Positions 1 through 10,840 of a DNA stretch of 64,000 nucleotides are shown here, one piece after another (positions within the stretch are counted from its first letter, which is position 1; each line of letters starts with the position of its first letter). A program made the position numbers and the translations under genes. Source of the stretch: Shinisaurus crocodilurus (lineage: Eukaryota > Chordata > Lepidosauria > Squamata > Shinisauridae); NCBI GenBank assembly GCA_021292165.1, contig CM037880.1, forward strand, positions 28,542,232 to 28,606,231, in the 5' to 3' direction. The notes under the pieces were generated by a model. The model worked only from the letters and a program-made list of their open reading frames with translations, ran no database searches and had not been told where the DNA came from.

Positions 1-62
1 CAGCAGTTTCCAAACATCCTTCAAAGACAGCCCTGCGTAGAGAGCATTGCAGTATTGTATCA
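1..62 (-). repeat. L2-type LINE 3' fragment (edge)
   Basis: The first 60 bases resemble the antisense of the L2 reverse-transcriptase C-terminal region, with a phrase on cttcaaagacagccc and tagagagcattgcag that recurs in squamate L2 copies. It is cut by the window start. Confidence 0.35.
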
Positions 63-227
63 CCTTAGAACTCCGCCTCATTCTGCAGCCTGTGTAGACC
101 AGGGTGTGTGTATTCTGTACATAGCCGGGCGGAGTATTCAGCATCCTCAGAATCTTAGCTTTTTCTTTAAAGACATGAGGCAAGTTGCTAAACCAGCCTA
201 ACCTGGCCTGGTGCCCTGCAGAAGTTT

Positions 228-325
228 TGGACTTCAGTTCCCATCAGCCTTGCCAGAGGTCAGGATCAGGAATGCAGGGAGCAGAATTACGAAACATCTG
301 GAGGGCTCCAGGGTGGGGGAGTAGG
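228..325. repeat. Foldback MITE of the tccagatgttttggact family, degraded
   Basis: The left arm has gttttggacttcagttccca and the right arm has acatctggagggctcc. The same arms recur in more than a dozen copies in this window. This copy is old and has lost most of its symmetry. Confidence 0.45.
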
Positions 326-386
326 CTGTGCTATACCACACGGCTACAAATGTGCTTGAAGGTTTGGAGGTCTCATACGAACCCCA

Positions 387-584
387 GAAGCTGCCTTCTG
401 CCGAGTCAGACCATTGGTCCATCCAGCCCAGTATTGCCGACACAGACTGGCAGTGGCTCTCCAGGTTATCAGGCAGGACTTTTCCTAGTTCTACCTGGAA
501 ATACCAAGGAAATCCCAGGAAATTGAACCTGGGACATTCTGCATGCAGAGCGTGTGCTCTACCCCTGAGCTATGTCCCCTCCCC
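387..584 (-). repeat. tRNA-Ala-derived SINE
   Basis: Read on the - strand, the head resembles tRNA-Ala(TGC): catagctcaggggtagagc (A box), an anticodon-arm remnant around ctctgcatgcagaa, and caggttcaatt (B box). The body ends in gactcggcagaaggcagctt. The same head and body occur at 52212 and 55389 on the + strand, with a headless piece at 9384. Confidence 0.75.
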
Positions 585-1319
585 AGACAATTTTCCCCCA
601 GAGCCAGCTGGGCATCCTGTGGAATTCCGTTGGGGAGAGATTGAGGCTTCCGTCTCCATGCTTAGCAGAAATAGAACAAAGATGTGCTTAATACAGACCA
701 CAGGAACCCAGCTTTTCTTGGCATTTAAATTCCCTTGGGGCAGAATTTTGATTATATATAAATTTACACACACACACCTGACTGTATCCTGTAGCCATCC
801 TGCATCCACGCCATGTAAGACCTGAGGGAAGTTTTGAATCATATTGGCGTGCTTGTACTGCCATAAATAATTATCTTATTTCCTTGTTCCTATACTAACA
901 ACACTGCTTAGGGAGCATTTCCTTTCATTTAGCTCTGGAAAAGGGGCATCATTAATTGGAGCAAGCCCAGGAGCTTTACAATTTCCCTGAGGAATTTGAT
1001 GACATCCTCTATTGGCATCTCTTAAGCCCTGTTTCTTAAAATAGATCAGAGCGAGTGCCCCGCCTTGAGAGGCAGAAACCAGAAAGCGCCTTCTCTGTAT
1101 GTTCAAGGATGAGGCAATGGTAAGGAGGAATCTTTGAGCACGGCACATCGTATTCCATCTTCTTTCATGTGCCATGTCCTTAAGCGGCTCTTGTAATGAA
1201 AGGCAGGGCTTGATTTTGATTGGGTCGGTGGGGTCTGCTGATGTTCAGAAACAGGAAAGGACTTTGAATAGTGATCGGAAGCCAGAGCTTCTCTTGCTTT
1301 CAGAACGTAGACTAGAGAC

Positions 1320-1455
1320 CAGCCTTCCCCAGTTTGGTGTAGTCCAAAACAGCTGGAGGGCAACTCCCAGAATCCCTGGCCATTAGCCATGCTGGTTGTG
1401 GCTGATGGGAGCTGGAGTTCAAAGTATCTGGAGGACACCAGGTTGGGGAAGCCTG
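1320..1455. repeat. Foldback MITE (hAT-like ends)
   Basis: Inverted ends pair agccttccccagtttggtg with accaggttggggaagcc. The interior carries the gtagtccaaaac and agctggagttcaaag arms of the abundant foldback family. About 136 bp. Confidence 0.6.
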
Positions 1456-1770
1456 CTATAAAATAAATGTACATGGCAGTGCTTGTTTCTGTATGAGTGC
1501 TGACCATCCCTGTGGTTCCTAGCCCCAACCTGTTGGTCCTTATGCTCCTCCTCCAATCCATGGCCTGTTTCTCACAACAACAACAAACCCCCCCCCATAA
1601 GTATTACATACTCTTTGAAAGCTAGCTGTTGCCACTGGAGTAGATTATGCAAAAGACATTATTATTTTTTGCAAAATTGTTGAACTTGCGGGTTCTTAGT
1701 ATCAACATTGGCTTTTTCTTATTGTTGGATACCTACAATCACATATTTATTGATGCAATAGATATTTGCA

Positions 1771-1798
1771 GGGCTCTCTCTCTCTCTCTTTCTCTCTG
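1771..1798. repeat. (CT)n microsatellite
   Basis: A run of CT dinucleotides with one CTTT interruption. Confidence 0.85.
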
Positions 1799-1815
1799 AC
1801 AAACATCCTTTACAA

Positions 1816-2130
1816 CAGAGGGGTTGCACTTCAGGCTGGCAGGCCAAATCAGGCCTACTTGGGATCCCAATCTGGTCCTCTGGGGAGTGCCAGATGGCTG
1901 TGCCCCTTTCCCCCGACCGCTGATCATTTGGTGGTTTCCCAGCTTTCATGCAGTTTTCCCCCCATTCTAAAAGGTTGATGTGCTTTTTGGTAGTAAGAGC
2001 TTTAAGCTAAAATATACTGCTATCTTTGGCTCCACCCCATTTGACTTTGGCCCCGCCCATCACTGGGATGTGCCCCCCCCCCCCACAACTTCTCCAAAAC
2101 TGAATTCCGCCCCTGAATTCAACACCCCTG
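1816..2130. mobile_element. Non-autonomous hAT element, 315 bp, 7/8 TSD
   Basis: The ends are CAGAGGGGTTG and CAACACCCCTG, which are imperfect inverted repeats. It is flanked by ctttacaa (1808-1815) and ctttacat (2131-2138), an 8-bp TSD with one mismatch as expected for hAT. The body, including atcatttggtggtttcccagc and a C-run, is shared with the copy at 23298-23650 and with antisense relics near 53920 and 57062. Confidence 0.75.
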
Positions 2131-2398
2131 CTTTACATGGCTGGTTGGCTAGTGGTTAACTGAATGGTCTGTGTAATTCTCAGCCACCATAATTGTCATC
2201 CTCTTGAGGCAGATAATCACAGCATTAAATTCTGTACCTGAACCCAGTTCACTCTTCCACAAGCGAAATCCATGAATTCCCTACGTAGAATGCTTGCTTG
2301 TTCCCAAACTCACCTATGGCTTGTTCACATATGCATGATAGTTAAGTGGACCCGTCCATTATTTGGAGGTAGCGTGCCACTGAAGACCAGCTTCTGTG

Positions 2399-2530
2399 TG
2401 GGGTTGCTGTTGCCTGCATGTCCTGCTTGTGCACCTCCCAGAGGCATCTGGTTGGCTACTGTTGGAAGGAAGATGCTGGAAGAGATAGACCCGTTGTTTA
2501 AACCTGCAGGGGAATATCTTATATAGCCTT
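2399..2530 (+). repeat. LINE 3'-end relic
   Basis: It contains cctgcttgtg, cctcccagaggcatctggtt and ggctactg, the 3' region of a common squamate LINE tail that is better preserved at 16974-17275. No coding potential. Confidence 0.4.
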
Positions 2531-4139
2531 AAGACCATAAGAAAAGCCCTGTTGAACTCAGTGAGACTTATTTCTGAGTAAATGTGCCTAGCGTTGCACT
2601 GTAAGTCAGTAAGAATTGTGTCTGTGCAGAGGGAATTCAAGGTCATGCTGCGAGTGATGACACTGTTGACGGAATATCACTTCACCAGGAAGGGCGTGTG
2701 CGTGCTGAAGAGTACAACCGTGTGCTTACTCTGTTTTTCCACTAGCTTTTTATTCCCTCAAAAGTTATTTTGGGGGTTAAAATAACACTGGGCCTGTTGT
2801 CTGTTATATATGAATTCCTGGAAAGTGGACATGTCCCAAGACATGATCCTACGTTAATGCTTCAAGGTACTAATGTGAGCACCTAGAATAAGATGTTAGA
2901 CAACCAAAAGTGCAAAATTCACATACCATTATCAACACATACTGAGGCTCTTGAGCATAAACAAGCACATATACAAAAGGAAGCCTTCTGCCGGCTGCTG
3001 GAACAAAAGTATCTGCAAACTGCTGCCCTTGGCAGTCCGTTTAGATTTGCACGTTGGCTACTAACAGATGCTTATCCTTGAGGAAACCTGGTATCCATTT
3101 GCCATTGGCGGCAAAAGCTCTGTATAAGAATGTTTACCCTGCCCAATCCCATAGGCTTTCAGCGGCGGATATTGGGCTAACTGTAGCTGTTCTCCTCCAC
3201 CCCCTTGTTGCGGTACACCAAAAGTCATTTGGTGCCAACCTCTCTGATATAACAGGAGAACTCGGCCAATGTGATTGACTGATACAAAGAGGAGCACATT
3301 GCATTGGATATGCAACCGTGATCAAGTGAAAAATCAGCTAAGAAATACAAACTAGGAAGTAGGGCTCTCTTAAATATTTCCCCTAGTCTAGACAGATGTT
3401 TTTATTGGTAGAAATTTGAGGAAGCTGTACTTTGCAGGGAGTTCAGATTTATCAGATGCGCATGGTTCACAGCACAGGGTTACTGAGCTGTTCTAGCTGG
3501 CAGATAATCCCGCTCATCCTCCTTTTCATTCATGTAATTAAATTTGGAGGTTAAATCTTCCCTGCTCGCAGCTGAATGGCATTCAGCATACGTAGTCTTT
3601 CTTCTGCCCCCACCCCACCCCGGTTCAAACTGCTCGCACAGTGACGCCATGGGTGGAAGGTTAGTCTACAGCAGAGTGGAGAAACACAATATAGCGCATT
3701 GTTTCTGTGTTCTGAAAGAGCTCATCCTTAGAAAAAACATCTCACTGTTGCAGTGGCGCTGCCCAGTAGCCTACTACAGTGTAATTGCAAGCCATCTGCA
3801 GTTGCTATTGAGCTGTAGACACACAGAATCAAGAATGGGAATCGTTTCTGCTTGTGATTGAAAATCCGCACAGGATCAGCCAGATCTTCATTTTGCAGCT
3901 GTGTTATAACGTTCTGTCCATGTATGTGTATTTATTTATTTATTTTATTTAACTTTATTTTTATAGCATTTTTTCAGTACAATGAACATGGATGGGCTAA
4001 GCATAGCTTGAAAAGGCTGAAGAAAGCAATCAAATACAATCCAAATCAGTTAGGATGCATAGGGTGGCCGGTTGCCGGCCAGATGGGCGATGAATAAATA
4101 TTAATAATAAATAATAATAGAGTACAGAACTGCCAAACC

Positions 4140-4440
4140 TTCAATCTGAAATTATTTTCTCTTAGTTGGATAGCAAACTCTTACAATGATCTGGAGGGGC
4201 GTGGATCTGGGATGTTCTGATCAACATACCACAAAAATGGGTACTACGTTGCATCAAATGTTTCAGGTTTTGCATGACCTTTAACAACTTCATATGGTGT
4301 GTAAGCTTAGCCATTAATATATGATCCCAAATCCTCTGAAACCAAGCCTTGATAGACAAATCCACTGAACTTTTCCACTGGCTCGCAAATGTTGCTCTTG
4401 CTGCTGCTAAAGAGTGTAAAATAAAGTCTTTATGCAGGGT
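4140..4440 (-). mobile_element. L1-type LINE ORF2 C-terminal relic
   Basis: On the - strand a 67-residue open stretch (4162-4365) contains AWFQRIWDHILMAKLTHHMK, similar to the end of L1 ORF2 (KIW...AIxDKLT). It is 5'-truncated, and no TSD was found. Confidence 0.5.
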
Positions 4441-4489
4441 AGACTGTAAATCCTTTGGGAAGATACCCAGAATTGCAAGTACTGGAGTC

Positions 4490-4965
4490 TTGGTGATGCT
4501 TTGTATTAATTAATTAATTAACCAATCAATCAATCAATCAATCATACTTCAAACCATCCAATGCCCCAAGTTCTCTGGATGATGAACAATACACTAAAAA
4601 CAAAACATGAACAGTAAAGCAGTGAATAAAAACACATATTAAAACCAAAATAAAATCAGCAGCAAAGATTAAAAACACTCCAGTACATAAAACCTGAAGT
4701 AAAACTAACAGCAGTAAAAGTACAGTTATTTAGAAGCATTAAAAACAGATCTTAAAATGCCTGGGAGAATAAAAAAAGTCTTCACCTGGCACTGAAAAGA
4801 CCATATGTAGGAGCCAGGCGAGCTTCTCTGGGGAGGGCATTCCATAACCAGTGTGCCACCACTGAAAAGGCCCTCTCTTATAGCCACCTATGTCACCTCA
4901 TTTGGTGGGGGCATCTGGAGCAGGGCCTCAGTTGATGACCTTAGTGGCCAGGTAGGTAAATATGG
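4490..4965 (-). mobile_element. L2-type LINE 3' end
   Basis: Antisense reading gives the L2 reverse-transcriptase C-terminus: the + strand carries gggagggcattccataacca, ccaccactgaaaaggccctc and the aataaa/taattaatt tail region at 4500. The same text recurs at 12850, 17300 and 36255. It abuts the CR1 element. Confidence 0.6.
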
Positions 4966-5004
4966 GAAGAAGTTGTTTAGTTCTGCCAAATGTGGCCCCT
5001 CCAA

Positions 5005-5807
5005 GAAATTCCTGACTTTTGTTGCTGATAACTTCCTCCTACAGAAAGCGGAGGAAGGAACTAGAGGATCAACTATCCTTGAGTTGATTCTAACCAACAG
5101 AGATGACTTAGTGGATAAGGTGGCAGTTACAGGAACTCTGGGGGAAAGTGACTATTTTATACTTGAGTTCTTAAAGGAAGCAAAAGCTGAGTGTAGCCAA
5201 ACACGTACCCTGGATTTTAGGAAAGCCAATTTTAATAAACTCAGAACAATGATAAGTAAGGTCCCATGGCAAGCGACTCTAAAGAGAAAAGGAGCCCAGG
5301 AGGGGTGGGAGTTTTTTAAAAAGGAAATTCTAAAGGCACAATTCCAACAAGGAAAAAAGGTAGACAACAGAAGAAACCAATGTGGCTTCACAAAAAGCTT
5401 AGATGACCTGAAAACAAAAAGGGACACATATAGGAAGTGGAAGGAAGGCCAGGCTACAAAGGAAGAGTACAGGCAGGTAGCACAGAACTGCAGGGATGGT
5501 GTCAGGAAGGCTAAAGCTGAGAATGAGCTGAGGTTAGCAAGGGATGCTAAAAGCAACAAAAAAAGCTTTCTTCAGATACGTGCATAGTAAAAGACAGAGG
5601 AAAGAAATGGTGGTTCAACTACTCAGTGAGGATGGCAAAATGATAACAGATGACAAAGAAAAGGCAGAAGTGTTCAATTCCTACTTTGGCTCAGTCTTCT
5701 CCCGAAAGAGGGTCTATCACACCCCCTGGCAAACCTGAAGTACAAGCCGAAGGAGCAGGATCACAGCTTGAGGTTGATAGTCAAATGGTCAAGGAACGCC
5801 TAATTAC
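5005..5807 (+). pseudogene. CR1 ORF2 remnant: endonuclease end and linker
   Basis: Translation gives KKFLTFVADNFLLQKAEEGT and SILELILTNRDDLVDKV-like sequence typical of the end of the CR1 apurinic endonuclease, then a lysine-rich linker (KTKRDTYRKWKEGQATKEEY). The frame changes at about 5560-5590 into FFRYVHSKRQRKEMVVQLLS and EKAEVFNSYFGSVFSRK, the conserved segment just before the RT domain. The last CR1 residues before the hAT element are VDSQMVKERLIT. Confidence 0.8.
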
Positions 5808-6580
5808 CAGGGATGTTGAAGAGTCCTTGGTCTCGAGTCACGAGTCTTTGGACCCGAGTATTGAGTCCGAGTCCTTGGTCCAAAATGGTGACTCACGAGT
5901 CCCTATTAAAATCAATGGGGTTTTTCCCCAACAAAATAATAAGGCTACCTCTGTGGCTTAAATAAATTCTAGGCACAAGTGTGCCTTTTTATTTCAAAAC
6001 TCTGCCACTGATTTTGACAAGAACAGACCAGGCAGACAAACCCAAAATAACCAGGCAGGCAGAGGAGGCAGGGAACCCCAAAGCAGGCAGGCAGAGGCGT
6101 TTGTCTTGGACAATTCAAACTGTGGAACTGGTTAAGAAGAGCTTGTCTGAGCGTGGAAAGCTAAGCAGGGTCAAGCCTGGTTGTTACTTGGATGGGAGAC
6201 CCCTCCTCTAGTTTCCTGCATTGAGCAGGGGGTTGGACTCGATAGCCTTGTAGGCTCCTTCCAACTCTATGATCTATGAATCTATGAGACCAGGCAGGCA
6301 GAGGAGGCAGGGAACCCCAAACAGGCAGGCAGAGGCAGCCAAACCCAAAATGCCTGAAAGGCTGCATTTTAGGAAAATGATTTTAAAAAATAAAATCTTC
6401 GCCGGTGATTGCACTTCTCTCCACTCCTTCTGGCACAGCCCAGGGATGTTGAAGAGTCCTTGGTCCCGAGTCGAGTCTCGAGTCCCATTAACAATATTGG
6501 GACTCGAGTGGGACTCGAGTCAGAGGGGGGACTCAGTCCGACTCACGAGTCGAGTCCTGGAGTCCGAGTCCCCATCCCTG
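5808..6580. mobile_element. Non-autonomous hAT element in CR1, perfect 8-bp TSD
   Basis: The terminal inverted repeats are CAGGGATG and CATCCCTG, and both flanks are CTAATTAC (5800-5807 and 6581-6588). The element is 773 bp, rich in GAGTC/GACTC pentamers near both ends, and has no transposase. A second copy of its 5' end (cagggatgttgaagagtcct) lies at 6441, so the left terminus is duplicated internally. It also contains a short caggcaggcagaggaggcag direct repeat and a 5S-derived SINE. Confidence 0.88.
6139..6288 (+). repeat. 5S rRNA-derived SINE with CR1 tail, copy 1
   Basis: The head, agcttgtctgagcgtggaaa followed by gctaagcagggtcaagcctg and ttacttggatgggagacc, is the second half of vertebrate 5S rRNA. 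It includes the internal promoter A box, intermediate element and C box. It is joined to a roughly 75-bp CR1 3' end (cctgcattgagcagggggtt ... ccttccaactctatgat). Direct repeats of about 30 bp (6050-6080 and 6289-6319) flank it, either a TSD or a pre-existing array. Confidence 0.85.
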
Positions 6581-6588
6581 CTAATTAC

Positions 6589-7057
6589 CGTACCTTGAAT
6601 GAGTTCAGATCTCCAGGGCCTGATGAACTGCATCCTAGAGTAATAAAGGAACTGGCAGAAGAACTCTCAGAACCACTGTCTATTATCTTTGAGAAATCAT
6701 GGAGGACAGGTGAAGTGCCAGATGACTGGAGGACGGCTAATGTTGCTCCTATCTTCAAAAAGGGCAAGAAGGAGGAACCTGATGCCAGTCAGTCTGCCAT
6801 CAATCCCTGGGAAAATTCTGGAGCAGATTATAAATCAGTCAGACTGCAAGCACCTTGAAAACAATGCAGTGATTACTAGAAGCCAGCATGGATTTGTCAA
6901 GAACAAGTCCTGCCAGACCAATCTGATCTCATTTTTTGACCAGGTAACCTCCTTTGTGGACTGTGGGAATGCTGTGGACATAATATATCTTGCCTTCAGC
7001 AAAGCTTTCTACAAAATACCCCCCCCCCATGATATCCTGATTAGCAAACTATCTTAA
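6589..7057 (+). pseudogene. CR1 reverse transcriptase, N-terminal part, frameshifted
   Basis: Directly after the hAT element the frame gives FRSPGPDELHPRVIKELAEE and LSIIFEKSWRTGEVPDDWRT then ANVAPIFKKGKK, the start of a CR1 RT. After a frame change it gives ITRSQHGFVKNKSCQTNLIS and AVDIIYLAFSKAFYKIP, which is RT motif A; the usual D of the (V/I)D(V/I)I(Y/F)LDF motif is changed to A. A C-run near 7021 and a stop near 7057 break the frame. Confidence 0.85.
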
Positions 7058-7121
7058 AGTGGGCTAGATGGAACAACTATCAGGTGGATCCACAGTTGGC
7101 TACAGAATCGGACTCTAAAGA

Positions 7122-7676
7122 GTGTTTATCAATGGTACCTTCTCAAACTGGGGAGAGCTAACAAGCAGGGTACCGCAGGGCTCAATCCTGAGCCCAGTGC
7201 TCTTCAACATTTTTATTAATGACTTGGATCAGGAGGTGCAGGGAATGCTTATCAAATTTGCCGATGACACAATATTGGCTGGAACAGCTAATACTCTGGA
7301 AGACAGAAACAAAATTCAAAGCGATCTTGATAGGCTGGAGCGCTGGGCTGAAAACAACAGAATGAAATTTAATAGGGATAAATGCCAAGTGCTGCACTTA
7401 GGAAAAAGAAACCAAATGCACAGTTACAGAATGGGGGACACTTGGCTCAACAATACTACTAGCGAGAAGGATCTTGGAATTGTGGTAGATCACAAGCTGA
7501 ATGTGAGCCAGCAGTGTGATGTGGTTGCAAAAGCAAATGCTATTTTGGTCTGCATTAATAGAAGTATAGCTTCCAAATTGCGTGAAGTGATAATTCCCCT
7601 TTACTCTGGGCACTGGTTAGGCCTCATCTTGAGTACTGTGTCTAGTTCTGGGCATCACACTTTAAGAAAGATGTAG
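7122..7676 (+). pseudogene. CR1 reverse transcriptase, catalytic part
   Basis: A 184-residue open frame contains SRVPQGSILSPVLFNIFIND (RT motif B), MLIKFADDTILAG (motif C, FADD catalytic pair) and KCQVLHLGKRNQMHSYRMGD, all typical of CR1. A stop after HTLRKM ends the frame, and the rest of the ORF continues in another frame. Confidence 0.88.
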
Positions 7677-7679
7677 ACA

Positions 7680-8023
7680 AACTGGAAAGGGTTCAGAGGA
7701 GGGCAACAAAGATGATTAGGGGACTGGAAACAAGGCCCTATGGGGAGATCCTGAAGGAACTGGACATGTTTAGCCTTCAGAAGAGGAGACTGAGGGGAGA
7801 TATGATAGTGCTCTTCAAGTACTTGAAACGCTGTCACACAGAGGAGGGCCAGGATCTCTTCTCGACCACCCCAGAGTGCAGGACATGGAATAATGGGCTC
7901 AAGTTACAGGAAGCCAGATTCCAGCTGAACATCAGGAGAAACTTCCTGACTGTTAGAGCAATAAGACAATGGAACCAACTACCTAGGGAGGTAGTGGGCT
8001 CTCCCACACTGGAGGCATTCTAG
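7680..8023 (+). pseudogene. CR1 ORF2 C-terminus
   Basis: It reads MIRGLETRPYGEILKELDMF and LQKRRLRGDMIVLFKYLK, then LNIRRNFLTVRAIRQWNQLP and VVGSPTLEAF, the standard CR1 C-terminal tail, ending at a stop. The CR1 3' UTR and terminal repeat follow up to about 8146. The same region recurs at 34764 and 51426. Confidence 0.88.
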
Positions 8024-8307
8024 ATGCAGCTGGACAGCCATCTGTCAGGGATGCTTTGACTTTAATTCCTGCATTGAGCAGGGGGTTGGACTCCATGGCC
8101 TTATAGGCCCCTTCCAACTCTACTATTCTATGATTCTATTCTATGATAAGTGTTCCTTCAGATAATCTAGCCCCAAGCCTTTTAGTGATTTGTTTAAAAC
8201 CAGCACTTTGAATGGGGCCCAGAAATGGACTTGCAGTAGATACCACCACTGCTAGGGGAAGCCTTTTGATTACAGTTCAATAGTAGCCCATACATCACTG
8301 AGTAGGC

Positions 8308-8416
8308 AACCCTGGCACCTTCCAGATATTTGGAACTACAACTCCCATTAGCCCCAGTCAAACATGGCAGATGGTTGGCGATTATGGGGTTCATCCCAAA
8401 CATCTGGAGGGCACCT
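8308..8416. repeat. Foldback MITE
   Basis: The arms contain ggaactacaactcccattag and acatctggagggcacct. It is an old copy with weak symmetry. Confidence 0.5.
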
Positions 8417-9383
8417 CCCATAGATTGAGATCAGCATTGTTGACACTGGGTATAGATGCTAATAAACTGATTTCTCTTTGCCAGTGTTTGACCTTGGGGG
8501 TTTTAGGGGGAGGGGAGGGTTATACTTCTCTCTGTGCAATCACAGCTTTGTGTGACTTGCTTGCATGGCTGTTTGTCAAAATAAACAGAAGTTGCAAAGA
8601 GCCCCCAGGCTACGTTGACCCATGCTTTAGTTAAGCACAGTGCACACTTCAGAAAATACAATGTGAAAGATCCAGGCTTGCTATTTTCCCTTAGGCCAAC
8701 TTATACACTTCCTAGAAGAAGAAAAAAAACGTTTAATAATCCATTTACGGTAGTTAGAGATAATCCAGATCTCGAGGCAATCTAAAGCCAACAGCACAAA
8801 CAAGGTTGAAATGCACCCCCACTTGCATTGATTAATTCCTTGATTCCTTGATTAATTAAAGTGTCTAGGAGCGGATAAGACTATCGAAATGTCACAGCTC
8901 AGACAAAAGACTAAACAACTTTGTAGTTTTCTTAAAATTAGGATTCCACCAGGCATCCTGAGAGCTGCACTTTCATTGTTAGGCTCTCAGCCTTCCAGCA
9001 AAAAGTTCCAAATTTTAAAAAAGGCTGTATCCTTTGCAAATACCTATTAATCATGGCACATTGTCCATTATGTCGGATCCATTACAAGTTTTCCTGTTTT
9101 AGGTATGATGAGTGTACAAATTCCATGTCTGTAAAACATATGTCTGGAATTTGCAGCCAGCTTTTCCCAACATTCTAAAAATAAATAAAGGTGTGTACAC
9201 ACTTAAGTTAACACTGCTAAGGCACTTGGGAACAGAGAATATACTTATTGCTTTTCCACAAGGGGCAAGTAAGAGACTGGACATATTGTCATTCTTCCGC
9301 TGCCGACTTGAAGGTAGAACATGAGTCATAGCTACCCTGACAATGTACTTTTCTTTAAACAAACCTAGAATATAGGCAACAAA

Positions 9384-9502
9384 GAGCCTTGTGGGACAGC
9401 ACCATTGGTCCCAGCTTCAATCCCTCGCATCTCCACTTAGAAGAATTTAGTTAGTTGGTGATGGGAAAGACCTTGGGGAGCTGGTGCCAGTCAGAGTAGA
9501 CC
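9384..9502 (+). repeat. tRNA-Ala SINE fragment without 5' head
   Basis: It carries the B-box side (gtcccagcttcaatccctcg, catctcca) and the body with gggaaagaccttggggagct and gtcagagtagacca. The A-box half is missing. Confidence 0.55.
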
Positions 9503-9653
9503 AGGGATCTCCGACCTTTTAGGGTCAGTGGGCACATTTGGAATTTTGAGAGAATGTTGTGGGTGCTTTCACAAAATGTTTGCCATGGTAGGCATGGCCA
9601 GTCACAAAACATCTATTTCCTAGAAGGCAAACTGGTGAGATTAAAGGAAAAGT

Positions 9654-9794
9654 AAGGGCACAATCCTGTGCATGTTTAGACAGAAAAAAAGATGTATAAC
9701 TCCCAGCATTCCCCAGCCAGCACCGCTGGCTAGAGAATGCTGGGAGTTGTAGGACTTTTTTCTGTCTAAACATGCACAGGATTGTGACTTAACT
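9654..9794. repeat. Foldback element, PIF/Harbinger-like ends
   Basis: The long inverted repeat pairs gcacaatcctgtgcatgttt with its complement near 9760-9787 around a centre at about 9722. The ends are flanked by TAA on the left and TTAA on the right. It shares arms with the compact copy at 49095-49190, which has TTA on both sides. Confidence 0.6.
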
Positions 9795-9986
9795 TGGACA
9801 AGAACCTAAGTACAAGGTGGGGGTGGGGCAGAAGCCTCCAAAACAGAAAGCCGCTCTTGTGAACCCACAGTTTTCTGCTCAAACACCCATTTCACAAAAG
9901 GCAAACTGATGAGGCTCAGAGACAAGTGATGTGGCCAAGATACCAAGGAGAAGGCAGAGGTGGGGGCCTGTGCCTCCAGTGCCAAT

Positions 9987-10241
9987 TTTTATTTATTTAT
10001 TTTATTTATTTATTTATTATATTTATACCCCGCCTTTTTTCCTGCAAGGAACCCAAGGCGGCTTACATAACCCTCCTCCTCCTCTCCATTTTATCCTCAC
10101 AACAACCCTGTGAGGTAGGTTAGGACTGAGAGTCAGTGACTGGCCCAAAGTCACCCCGTGAGTTTCATGGCTGAGCGGGGACTAGAACCCGGATCTCCCG
10201 AGCCCCAGTCCAGCACTCTCACCACTACGCCACTGGCCCCA
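9987..10241 (-). repeat. tRNA-derived squamate SINE, full length (family A)
   Basis: Read on the - strand the head starts ggggccagtggcgtagtggt (A box) and has gggttctagtcccc (B box). The body is ccagtcactgactctcagtc and caacaaccctgtgag (complement), and the 3' end is aaggcggggtataaat followed by an (ATTT)n-type tail. The same family occurs at 16720, 36370, 41790, 56299, 56820 and 62563. Confidence 0.85.
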
Positions 10242-10599
10242 ACAAAGCACAACAAAACACCCATTTCACAGAAGGCAAACTGGTGACGCTCAGACAAACA
10301 CATCCACACACAGGCAAAACACCCATCCACATCAAAGCAAGCAAACCAGATGACACACACCAGCAAATAAAAACAGGCAAAACACAGACATAACACACAC
10401 AGAGCACAGGCAAAACATGCGGCCCTTGTTCTTCCTTGTTCTTCCCTGCCTTCTCTAACCCCCCAGACAGACTCCTTACCCCCCACCCCCAAGTAGCTTT
10501 TTCTTTTTTCTGGGCGGCTGAGTGTGCTTCAGAATAAAGTGCTGGATTGCAGCCGCCTACTATTTTTATTTTCTAAGAATACCATGTGGGGCCTGGAGA

Positions 10600-10840
10600 T
10601 GTTCTTGGAAATAAAGATGGTACTGGAAGCCAGCACTTCGGTTTGCAGCACACTAGCTCCCCCCCCCCAAAAAAATATTTTTACAACATCAGGAGGGGCA
10701 CGGAGTCTGGTGGCTGCCAAGGAACATACCTGTAGGGGAACAATGTGGGCACAATGGTACCCACAGTCACCAGGTTGGGGACCCCAGTAGTAGGCAGTAC
10801 TCCTTGATGGATCTGACCTGGTATAAGGCCGCTTCCTGTG
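10600..10840. repeat. Relic of a hAT-like element and SINE 3' scrap
   Basis: It includes gtgggcacaatggtacccac and gtcaccaggttggggacccc, which pair loosely with cagggatctccgacctttta at 9504. The region 9503-10790 may therefore be one old hAT-type element that later received the foldback and SINE above. A fragment with ctgacctggtataaggccgc resembles the tRNA-Ala SINE 3' end. Confidence 0.35.

Larger units (their letters stand above)
4990..8146 (+). mobile_element. CR1 LINE, 5'-truncated, split by a hAT insertion
   Basis: The sequence runs from the end of the endonuclease domain, through linker and reverse transcriptase, to the CR1 3' end (gcattgagcagggggttgga, then ccttccaactctactattct and the ATTCTATG-type terminal repeat). 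A 773-bp hAT element interrupts it at 5808-6580. Frameshifts and stops break the ORF, so it is dead. Native CR1 sequence here totals about 2.4 kb. Confidence 0.9.

Noticed and set aside
9503..10790. Single 1.3-kb hAT element
   Set aside because: The proposed ends pair only loosely and no 8-bp TSD was found; listed only as relics.
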